Part shown: positions 1 to 4,973 of the stretch, piece by piece
Layout: each line of letters begins with the position of its first letter
Numbering within the stretch: the stretch's first letter is position 1
NCBI GenBank assembly: GCA_013813135.1
Contig: JACCSF010000321.1
Span: 1 to 8,239 of the forward strand
Length of the DNA: 8,239 bases
Source: Thermoleophilaceae bacterium
GTDB lineage: Bacteria > Actinomycetota > Thermoleophilia > Solirubrobacterales > Thermoleophilaceae
Direction: 5' to 3'
Program-made: the position numbers and the translations under genes
The notes under the pieces: generated by a model
Told to the model about the DNA's origin: nothing
The model's input: only the letters and a program-made list of their open reading frames with translations
Database searches by the model: none

Positions 1-231
1 GTCCCGTCGCCCGAGGCGGCGCTCCTCGACCTCGAGCGGCGCGACGAGCTGCTCGCGGCCATGGCCGACCTCCCTGAGAACGACCGGCAGGCGATCGCCT
101 GCCGCTACTTCCTCGACCTCTCCGAGGAGGAGACGGCCGCGGCGCTCGGCTGCCCGCGCGGCACGGTGAAGTCGCGGCTGTCGCGCGCGCTGGGGCGGTT
201 GCGAGAAAGGATGGAGGCGGCCGATGCCTGA
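1..231 (+). CDS. ECF-type sigma-70 factor, C-terminal part (region 4)
   Basis: Frame 1 is open from the window edge to TGA at 229-231, giving 76 residues; the N-terminus (region 2, promoter -10 recognition) lies outside. Residues 21-72 read as sigma region 4: a helix opening ADLPENDRQAIACRY, then the helix-turn-helix LSEEETAAALGCPRGTVKSR and a basic tail LSRALGRLRERM. This is the -35-binding domain of ECF (group 4) sigma factors, which direct RNA polymerase to stress or envelope regulons. The gene overlaps the next one by 8 bases (ATGCCTGA), and the next gene's ribosome binding site (GGAGG, 213-217) lies inside its last codons, so the two should be translationally coupled. ECF subgroup and regulon cannot be told from this fragment. 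The region 4 identification is secure; the ECF class is inferred from the style of the domain and the linked downstream partner. Confidence 0.93.
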   Translation, partial: VPSPEAALLDLERRDELLAAMADLPENDRQAIACRYFLDLSEEETAAALGCPRGTVKSRLSRALGRLRERMEAADA

Positions 232-1063
232 GCTCGAGCGGATGCTGAGCCACCTCGGCGAGGAGCTCGCCTGGCCGCGGACGCCCGACCTGGCGGCGAG
301 CGTGATAGAGCGGCTGGACGAGCCGGCCGCCGAAGCTCCGGCTGTCGGCGAAGCGCCCGCGGCCGGCGAAGCGGCGCCCGTCCCCCGCCGTCGCGGCCGC
401 TTTGCCGGCCTCCTCCCGCCCGCCGGTCTGCGCCGCTCGCTCGTGCTTGCCGTCGTCGCCCTGGTGCTGCTCGCCGGCACCCCCTTCGCGGCCGTGCCGG
501 GCGTGCGCGATGCCGTGCTCGACTTCTTCGGCCTCCAGGGCGTCACGGTCGAGCGACGCGAGACACTGCCGACGACGCCGCCGGAGCGCCCGCTCGACCT
601 CGGCAGTCGCACGACGCTCGCAGACGCGACCGACCGGGTCGGCTTCGCACCGCTCCTGCCCGACGCACTGGGCGAGCCCGACGGCGTCTACGTGCGCCGC
701 GGCCTCCCCGGCGGCGAGCTGTCGCTCGCGTATCGCGCGCGGGCCGGACTTCCGCGCACGCGCGCGACGCGGCTCGGCCTGCTGCTCACCGAGTTCCGCG
801 GCGACATCTCACCGGAGTACCTCGGCAAGATCGTCGGCCCCGACACCACGGCGCAGCGCCTGCAGATCGACGGCCGGCGGGCCATCTGGATCGCGGGGGT
901 GCCCCACTTCTTCTTCTACCGCGGCCCGGACGGCGAGTTCGTCGAGACCTCGATGCGCATCGCGCAGAACGTCCTCCTGCTCGAGCACGGACCCCTGCTG
1001 CTGCGGCTGGAGGGAGCCTTCGACCGCGACCAGGCGATCAGGCTCGCACGCTCGCTGCGCTAG
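224..1063 (+). CDS. Single-pass membrane protein, probable partner/anti-sigma of the upstream ECF sigma factor
   Basis: The protein has 279 residues. The ATG at 224 is preceded by GGAGG at 213-217, 6 bases away, which fixes the start. Layout: a cytoplasmic N-terminal part (1-67) opening ELERMLSHLGEELAWPRTPD, an Ala/Pro/Glu-rich linker (33-54), a basic stretch RRRGR (55-59), one membrane segment (about 70-92), and an outside domain of about 185 residues ending LLLRLEGAFDRDQAIRLARSL. There is no HxxxCxxC zinc motif, so it is not a classical ZAS anti-sigma factor. The topology (N-in, one helix, large outer domain) and coupling to a sigma gene fit a membrane-anchored anti-sigma or sensor. I recall similar proteins after sigma genes in Thermoleophilia, but no defined catalytic domain is visible. 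The function is inferred from context. Its stop overlaps the stop of the convergent DUF6328 gene. Confidence 0.8.
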   Translation: MPELERMLSHLGEELAWPRTPDLAASVIERLDEPAAEAPAVGEAPAAGEAAPVPRRRGRFAGLLPPAGLRRSLVLAVVALVLLAGTPFAAVPGVRDAVLDFFGLQGVTVERRETLPTTPPERPLDLGSRTTLADATDRVGFAPLLPDALGEPDGVYVRRGLPGGELSLAYRARAGLPRTRATRLGLLLTEFRGDISPEYLGKIVGPDTTAQRLQIDGRRAIWIAGVPHFFFYRGPDGEFVETSMRIAQNVLLLEHGPLLLRLEGAFDRDQAIRLARSLR

Positions 1064-1066
1064 CGC
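1057..1066. other. Palindromic bidirectional stop (GCGCTAGCGC)
   Basis: A perfect 10-bp palindrome centred on CTAG. The plus-strand membrane protein stops with TAG at 1061-1063 and the minus-strand DUF6328 protein stops with TAG read from 1062-1060, so the two coding regions overlap tail to tail by 4 bases. There is no room for a conventional terminator between them, so the two transcripts probably run into each other. Confidence 0.85.
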
Positions 1067-1554
1067 TCTGCGGCCAGGCGACGCAGCGGGATCGCGTACC
1101 AGAGCACGGCGAAGGCGACGGCCACGCCGCCGGCCGCCGCGACCGTGGTCGTCGTCCCGTAGATCACGTCGGTCACGAACAGCACCGCGCCGGTCATGGC
1201 GATCGCCAGCAGAATCAGCCCGGCGATCACGATGCGGTTGCCGGTGCGCACGATGTTCTCCTTGTCCTGTCTGCGGAACTCCAGACGGTGGTGTGCCGTC
1301 GGAGCGATCAGGCAGATGCTCGACGTGGTCGTTAACAGCAGCGTGATCAGGTAGAGCGTCTTCTGGAAGTCGGTCACCTGCCCGAAGCGCTGATTGAACG
1401 GCACCACGAGCAGGAAGGCGAACAGCACCTGAACGCCCGGGAGCGCGACGCGCAGCTCGCCGAGCATCTCCTGCAGGTTGCGGTCGACGCGCTCCTGCTC
1501 GCTCTCGTCGCGACCCGTCTGCGGATGGCGTCCGCTGTCCGTGCCGTTCGCCAC
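1060..1554 (-). CDS. DUF6328-type four-helix integral membrane protein
   Basis: With the GTG at 1554 the protein has 164 residues. It opens with a polar N-terminus (about 1-40, containing ERVDRNLQEMLGELRVALPG), followed by four hydrophobic segments: GVQVLFAFLLVVPF, LYLITLLLTTTSSICLIAP, a pair around VIAGLILLAIAMTGAVLFVTDVI, and a last one ending AVAFAVLWYAIPLRRL. The charged loop between segments 2 and 3 (AHHRLEFRRQDKENIVRTGNR) is typical of the DUF6328 family as I recall it. That family is of unknown function and common in actinobacteria. The frame extends to a TTG at 1587, but that start lies inside the GC hairpin at 1571-1605. I prefer GTG 1554 because a TACGTT box ends 7 bases upstream and no Shine-Dalgarno sequence is present, suggesting a leaderless transcript. 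The family call is good; the biological role is unknown. Confidence 0.82.
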   Translation of the reverse strand: MANGTDSGRHPQTGRDESEQERVDRNLQEMLGELRVALPGVQVLFAFLLVVPFNQRFGQVTDFQKTLYLITLLLTTTSSICLIAPTAHHRLEFRRQDKENIVRTGNRIVIAGLILLAIAMTGAVLFVTDVIYGTTTTVAAAGGVAVAFAVLWYAIPLRRLAAER

Positions 1555-1591
1555 GAATGTGAACGTACCCGCCCGGGCGGGCTCCAAGCAA
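1555..1591 (-). promoter_or_regulatory. Candidate promoter for a leaderless DUF6328 transcript
   Basis: Read on the minus strand, TTGCTT (1591-1586), an 18-base spacer, then TACGTT (1567-1562). By the usual spacing the transcript would begin at about 1555, one base before the GTG at 1554. No Shine-Dalgarno sequence precedes that GTG. The boxes are imperfect matches to sigma-70 consensus, so this is a reasoned candidate rather than a demonstrated promoter. Confidence 0.45.
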
Positions 1592-1605
1592 GCGCCCGCC
1601 CGGGC
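1571..1605 (-). terminator. GC-rich hairpin terminator after the DUF892 gene
   Basis: A perfect 12-bp inverted repeat, GCCCGGGCGGGC (1571-1582) and GCCCGCCCGGGC (1594-1605), with an 11-base loop. It starts 6 bases past the TAG of the DUF892 gene (1614-1612), the expected place for a minus-strand terminator. There is no U-run after it, which is common for hairpins in high-GC actinobacteria. The loop and one arm also contain the candidate promoter of the next gene. Confidence 0.7.
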
Positions 1606-1611
1606 ACGCGG

Positions 1612-2202
1612 CTACGAGCGGGAGCCGGAGGACGAGCGGGCGCGCCGCCGCTCGGCGGCAGGAATCTCCTCGCGCGCGACGGCCTTCGTCAGCTGCGGGA
1701 TCTGGCTCTCGAGGAACTTCGCCATGCGCTCCTCCTCACGCCGGATACCGCGGGCGAGCTTGGCGGTGTCCTTGTCCCCGACCGTGTCGGCGAGCGTCTC
1801 GATCGCGGTGTAGTGGGCGATCTCCTCGAACTCGTCCGAATACTCGGTCTTGGCGTTCTTCAGCATCTTCTCGTTCTCGCCGGTGCCGCGACTGGCGTGC
1901 AGCGGGCCCTTCGCCGCGGCAACGGCCTTCGACGCCGCGGCGGTTACGGCCGAGGCCGCGTCCCCAACGGGCCCGGGGGCGGGCACGAGCTCGGCCTTGC
2001 CGCCCAGCTGCTTGATGCGCCGCTCGACCTGGCGCGCGTGTCCCTTCGTTTCCTTGAGGTGCTGCTGCAGGCGCTTCTTGTAGGGCGGCTTGGTGGTCAT
2101 CGCGATGTGCGCCTGAAGCGCCGTCTCGAGTTCCTTCTCCTTGCCGTACGCCTCGTTGAGATACTGCACCAACTTCGCGTCGCGGGAGCTTTGCTCCGCC
2201 AT
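1612..2202 (-). CDS. DUF892 / YciF-like ferritin-fold protein
   Basis: The protein has 196 residues from ATG 2202. Two upstream in-frame ATGs (2235, 2223) exist, but AAGGGA at 2214-2209 lies 6 bases before 2202 and decides the start. The fold is a four-helix ferritin-like bundle: helix 1 LVQYLNEAYGKEKELETAL, helix 2 QQHLKETKGHARQVERRIKQ, an Ala/Gly-rich linker (about 75-105), helix 3 with YSDEFEEIAHYTAIETLADT, and helix 4 with REEERMAKFLESQI. Carboxylates and histidines (E/H in helices 2 and 3, EEE in helix 4) sit where a di-metal site would be. The DUF892 family (YciE/YciF) is stress-induced in enterics; its biochemical activity is not settled. The C-terminus is a basic, Ser/Arg-rich tail (RRRARSSSGSRS) that could be flexible or bind nucleic acid; that is speculation. 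The gene is divergent from the 59-residue membrane protein. Confidence 0.88.
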   Translation of the reverse strand: MAEQSSRDAKLVQYLNEAYGKEKELETALQAHIAMTTKPPYKKRLQQHLKETKGHARQVERRIKQLGGKAELVPAPGPVGDAASAVTAAASKAVAAAKGPLHASRGTGENEKMLKNAKTEYSDEFEEIAHYTAIETLADTVGDKDTAKLARGIRREEERMAKFLESQIPQLTKAVAREEIPAAERRRARSSSGSRS

Positions 2203-2222
2203 CGGTCTTCCCTTCGTAGTCA

Positions 2223-2230
2223 TTTCGAAA
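2223..2230. promoter_or_regulatory. Palindrome TTTCGAAA between divergent starts
   Basis: An 8-bp perfect palindrome in the 43-base gap between the DUF892 start (2202, minus) and the small membrane protein start (2246, plus). It is the most AT-rich spot of the gap in a very GC-rich region, flanked by GTC and GAC (2219-2221, 2231-2233). It could be an operator or just part of the overlapping promoters. Confidence 0.3.
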
Positions 2231-2245
2231 GACAATGCCTACCCA

Positions 2246-2425
2246 ATGGCCGACACCGAAAACCGCTGGGACGACGACGACTGGACCGGCGAGCCCCCGG
2301 AGGGCCGCCACGACGCGTCGCGCGCGAACCCGGGCTTCTGGAAGCAGAACCAGGCGCCGGTGAGCATTACTGCCGCCGGCGTCGGCATCGCGCTGATCGT
2401 GCTGATCGTCGTCTGGTTGCTCTAG
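2246..2425 (+). CDS. Small acidic single-pass membrane protein (59 aa)
   Basis: The N-terminal 39 residues are strongly acidic and polar (ADTENRWDDDDWTGEPPEGR), followed by NPGFWKQNQAP and a C-terminal membrane helix (about 41-59, ending LIVLIVVWLL). The frame is open further upstream to 2141, but that region codes the DUF892 N-terminus on the other strand. The hallmark N-terminus begins at ATG 2246, and I recall similar short proteins from Thermoleophilia genomes. No strong Shine-Dalgarno sequence is seen; GACAAT at 2231-2236 could be a -10 box giving a very short leader. The predicted topology is a tail-anchored or N-in small membrane protein of unknown function. Its TAG stop shares the bases CTAG (2422-2425) with the stop of the convergent GNAT-like gene. 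Confidence 0.72.
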   Translation: MADTENRWDDDDWTGEPPEGRHDASRANPGFWKQNQAPVSITAAGVGIALIVLIVVWLL

Positions 2426-2700
2426 CGGGGGCGGGGCACAGGGCCGAGGTAGGAGACCGTGAACGGCACCATGCCCTGACGCTCGTAGAACCGCAGCGCC
2501 GCGGCGTTCTTCGAGATGACGGCGACCTCGACCTCGTGCACACCCAATCCGCGCAGCTGGTCGTACATGCGCTCGAAGAGCACGCTGCCGATCCCGCGCC
2601 CGCGCTCGCCCGTCGTCCAGGTCTCCTCGGGCCCGCGGAGATGCACGAGCGCGTAGCCCATCGGCTGGCCGGCGCCCGCTACCGGCTCGACGATCTGCAT
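2422..2700 (-). CDS. Shortened GNAT-like acetyltransferase, possibly a remnant
   Basis: The protein has 92 residues, against about 140-170 for ordinary GNAT enzymes, which move an acyl group from acyl-CoA to an amine. Visible parts: a beta-3-like strand GYALVHL (15-21), the acyl-CoA pyrophosphate-binding loop RGRGIG (33-38) with helix 3, beta-5 VHEVEVAVI (54-62), N65, and the C-terminal FYERQGMVPF. Missing parts: the whole N-terminal third (beta-1 to helix 2), and the beta-4 strand that normally precedes RGRGIG, since WTTGER runs straight into GRGIG. That looks like a clean in-frame deletion of roughly 15 residues plus an N-terminal loss. No Shine-Dalgarno sequence precedes ATG 2700. The ORF begins 9 bases after the VOC stop, in the same frame. 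It could be a decaying gene, a minimal protein of other function, or an active short form; I favour decay. Confidence 0.65.
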   Translation of the reverse strand: MQIVEPVAGAGQPMGYALVHLRGPEETWTTGERGRGIGSVLFERMYDQLRGLGVHEVEVAVISKNAAALRFYERQGMVPFTVSYLGPVPRPR

Positions 2701-2709
2701 TGGTGAAGA

Positions 2710-3057
2710 TTAGAACGAGTACAGCTCCACGCGGTAGCCGTCGGGATCGGCCACCTGCACGCGGACGAAGCGCCCGTCGTCCTGCCATTCGGTCTCCTCG
2801 ATGCCGGCCGCTCTGAAGCGCTCGCGGGCCGCTCGCACCGCATCCCCACCGCCGAGCTGGAAGCCGAAGTGATTCGTGCGCGGCAGGTCGCTCGGGGGGA
2901 CGCCGGTCGACAGGGCGAGCACGGAGCCGTCATCCGAACAGAGGATGAACAGGTGCTCGTCGTCGTGCAGCCGGCGCGAGAGGCCGAAGTGCTCGGCGTA
3001 GAAGGCCGCGGACCGCTCGCGGTCGCTCACCGTGAGCGCCACGTGGTTCAGCGGCAC
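2710..3057 (-). CDS. VOC-superfamily (glyoxalase/dioxygenase fold) protein
   Basis: The protein has 115 residues with the two beta-alpha-beta-beta-beta modules of the vicinal oxygen chelate fold: module 1 NHVALTVSDRERSAAFYAEH (4-23) and module 2 NHFGFQLGGGDAVRAARERF (62-81), closing with ADPDGYRVELYSF. Likely metal ligands are H5, H63 and E111. VOC members include glyoxalase I, extradiol dioxygenases, fosfomycin-inactivating and bleomycin-binding proteins; the substrate cannot be read from this sequence. The start is GTG at 3057, whose G is the last base of the typA stop (TAGTG), so translation is probably coupled to typA. The first residues (PLNHVALTV) fit the normal VOC N-terminus, supporting this start. 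No separate ribosome binding site is evident. Confidence 0.88.
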   Translation of the reverse strand: MPLNHVALTVSDRERSAAFYAEHFGLSRRLHDDEHLFILCSDDGSVLALSTGVPPSDLPRTNHFGFQLGGGDAVRAARERFRAAGIEETEWQDDGRFVRVQVADPDGYRVELYSF

Positions 3058-4889
3058 TACGCCGGGACCCGCTTGCGCGTCCGCGACTCCTTCATCCGCT
3101 GCGTCGCGTCCAGCGTGAGCTTGCGCAGCCGCACCGCGGCCGGGGTCACCTCGACGGACTCGTCCTCGCGGATGAACTCGAGTGCCTGGTCGAGCGAGAG
3201 CCGGTGGGCGGGGACGAGCTTGACCGTCTCGTCGGAGCCCGCGGCGCGCATGTTGGTCTGCTTCTTCTCACGCACGGCGTTCACGTCGAGATCGTCGGCG
3301 CGGGCGTTCTCGCCCACCACCATTCCCTGGTAGACCTCTTCGCCCGGGCCGACGAAGAGCTGCCCGCGCTCCTGCATCTTCAGCAGCGCGAAGGCCGCGG
3401 TGCTCCCGCGCCGGTCGGCCACCAGCGAGCCGGTCGGGCGCGTGCGGATCTCGCCCTGCCAGGCCTCGTAGCGCTCGAAGACCGAGTGGAGGATGCCGGA
3501 GCCGCGCGTCTCGGTGAGGAACTCGGTCCGGAACCCGATCAAGCCGCGCGTGGGAACGAGGAAGTCCAGCCGGACCCACCCGGTCCCGTGGTTGACCATG
3601 TTCTCGAGCCGCCCCTTGCGCAGCGCGAGCATCTGCGTCACCACGCCCAGGAAGTCCTCCGGGACGTCGATTGCCAGGCGTTCGATCGGCTCGTGCACGG
3701 CGCCGTCGACCTGGCGGGTGACCACCTGCGGCTTGCCCACGGTCAGCTCGAAGCCCTCGCGCCGCATCGTCTCCACCAGCACGGCCAGCTGGAGCTCGCC
3801 GCGCCCCTGCACCTCCCAGGTGTCGGGTCGCTCGGTCTCGAGCACCCGGATCGCGACGTTGCCGACCAGCTCCTGTTGAAGACGGTCGCTCACCATGCGG
3901 GCGGTCAGCCGCGACCCCGACTGCCCCGCCAGCGGCGAGGTATTGATCCCGACGGTCATTCCGAGTGCCGGCTCGTCGATGGCGATCACCGGCAGCGGGC
4001 GCGGATCGTCGGGGTCGGCGATCGTCTCGCCGATCGTGATCTCGGGGATGCCGGCCAGGGCGATGATCTCGCCCGGCCCGGCCTCCTCCGCGGGCAGGCG
4101 CTGCAGCCCCTCGTTCACGTACAGCTCGGACACCCGCACTTTCTCGACCGTGCCGTCGCGGCGGATCCACGCGACCTGCTGGCCCCTGCGGATCTCGCCC
4201 TGGTGCACGCGGCAGAGGGCGAGCCGGCCGACGTAGCTGTCGGCGTCGAGGTTCGTCACGCGCGCCTGGAGCGGATGCCCGTCGTCGTAGGAGGGGGCGG
4301 GGATGCGTGCGACCAGCAGGTCCAGCAGCGGGCGCAGATCCGTGCCCTCTGCGCGCTCCTCGGTCGAGGCCCAACCGGCCTTCGCGTTCGTGTAGACGAT
4401 CGGGAACTCGATCTGGGACTCGTCGGCGTCGAGGTCGAGGAAGAGCTCGTATACCTCGTCCACGACCTCGCCGATGCGCGCGTCGGGACGATCGACCTTG
4501 TTCACGACCAGCACGACGGGCAGGCGCGCCTCGAGCGCCTTGCGCAGGACGAAGCGCGTCTGCGGGAGCGGGCCCTCGGACGCGTCCACCAGCAGCATCA
4601 CGCCGTCGACCATCGTCAGGCCGCGCTCGACCTCGCCGCCGAAGTCCGCGTGTCCGGGCGTGTCGACGAGGTTGAGCTTCACGCTCCCGTACCGGACGGC
4701 GGCATTCTTGGCCAGGATCGTGATGCCGCGCTCGCGCTCCTGGTCCATCGAGTCCATCACGCGGTCGGTCAGCTGCTCGTGCGCCGCGAACACGCCGGAC
4801 TGGCGCAGCATCGCGTCGACCAGCGTCGTCTTGCCGTGGTCGACGTGCGCGATGATCGCCACGTTGCGGATGTCCGAGCGTTCTTGCAT
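3057..4889 (-). CDS. typA: Translational GTPase TypA/BipA
   Basis: The protein has 610 residues, the usual TypA length. TypA is an EF-G-like GTPase that binds the ribosome and supports ribosome assembly and growth under stress or cold. The G domain carries the P-loop AHVDHGKTT (14-22), the switch I region around RERGITI (52-58), DTPGH (76-80) and NKVD (130-133). Domains II and III follow. The TypA-specific C-terminal domain includes VPTRGLIGFRTEFLTETRG and REKKQTNMRAAGSDETVKL (about 540-558), which separates it from LepA and EF-G. ATG 4889 gives the family N-terminus MQERSDIRNVAIIAHVDHGK; the frame stays open to 5249, but that part is antisense to the aldo/keto reductase. It is first in a likely operon with the VOC and GNAT-like genes. 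The 84-base gap upstream contains two dyads. Confidence 0.97.
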   Translation of the reverse strand: MQERSDIRNVAIIAHVDHGKTTLVDAMLRQSGVFAAHEQLTDRVMDSMDQERERGITILAKNAAVRYGSVKLNLVDTPGHADFGGEVERGLTMVDGVMLLVDASEGPLPQTRFVLRKALEARLPVVLVVNKVDRPDARIGEVVDEVYELFLDLDADESQIEFPIVYTNAKAGWASTEERAEGTDLRPLLDLLVARIPAPSYDDGHPLQARVTNLDADSYVGRLALCRVHQGEIRRGQQVAWIRRDGTVEKVRVSELYVNEGLQRLPAEEAGPGEIIALAGIPEITIGETIADPDDPRPLPVIAIDEPALGMTVGINTSPLAGQSGSRLTARMVSDRLQQELVGNVAIRVLETERPDTWEVQGRGELQLAVLVETMRREGFELTVGKPQVVTRQVDGAVHEPIERLAIDVPEDFLGVVTQMLALRKGRLENMVNHGTGWVRLDFLVPTRGLIGFRTEFLTETRGSGILHSVFERYEAWQGEIRTRPTGSLVADRRGSTAAFALLKMQERGQLFVGPGEEVYQGMVVGENARADDLDVNAVREKKQTNMRAAGSDETVKLVPAHRLSLDQALEFIREDESVEVTPAAVRLRKLTLDATQRMKESRTRKRVPA

Positions 4890-4904
4890 AGCGATCCGCG
4901 CACA

Positions 4905-4914
4905 CTCGGCCGAG
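4905..4914. promoter_or_regulatory. 10-bp palindrome CTCGGCCGAG in the typA leader
   Basis: A perfect palindrome 16-25 bases upstream of the typA ATG. It could form a tiny stem only as two molecules or as part of a larger fold, or be a protein site. In a GC-rich genome a 10-bp palindrome can easily be chance. Confidence 0.2.
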
Positions 4915-4921
4915 CCGAATG

Positions 4922-4941
4922 CTTGCGGTACGGCCCGCAAG
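4922..4941. promoter_or_regulatory. Inverted repeat CTTGCGG-N6-CCGCAAG between typA and the aldo/keto reductase
   Basis: Perfect 7-bp arms (4922-4928 and 4935-4941) around TACGGC. The 20-bp dyad lies in the 84-base divergent intergenic region, 19 bases upstream of the TAGTCT box of the aldo/keto reductase and about 33 bases upstream of the typA start. The spacing suits a dimeric regulator acting on either gene; a hairpin in the typA leader is the alternative. No regulator family can be named from the sequence. Confidence 0.4.
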
Positions 4942-4960
4942 GGTGACAGGCGCCGGCCAC

Positions 4961-4973
4961 TAGTCTCGTCGGC
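4961..4973 (+). promoter_or_regulatory. Candidate -10 box (TAGTCT) for a leaderless aldo/keto reductase transcript
   Basis: TAGTCT at 4961-4966 lies 7 bases before ATG 4974, so transcription would start at about 4973, at or next to the start codon. No Shine-Dalgarno sequence precedes the ATG. There is no convincing -35 box at 17-18 bases. The same 7-base spacing is seen for the DUF6328 gene. Confidence 0.45.

Noticed and set aside
1555..1587. TTG start at 1587 for the DUF6328 protein
   Set aside because: It lies inside the hairpin loop, lacks a ribosome binding site, and adds residues not expected for the family; GTG 1554 is preferred.
1525..2706. 393-codon plus-strand open frame across the DUF892, small membrane protein and GNAT-like genes
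   Set aside because: It overlaps three better-supported genes, has compositional bias and no recognisable domain.
1736..2788. 350-codon minus-strand open frame
   Set aside because: Shadow in another frame of DUF892, GNAT-like and VOC genes; arginine/alanine-rich with no domain.
3204..4946. 580-codon open frame on the plus strand, antisense to typA
   Set aside because: A by-product of high GC and typA codon bias. The translation is rich in repetitive His/Arg/Ala/Leu, shows no domain, and the minus strand has a complete TypA with all motifs.
4943..4948. GTGACA as a -35 box for the aldo/keto reductase
   Set aside because: Only 12 bases separate it from TAGTCT, too short for a sigma-70 promoter.
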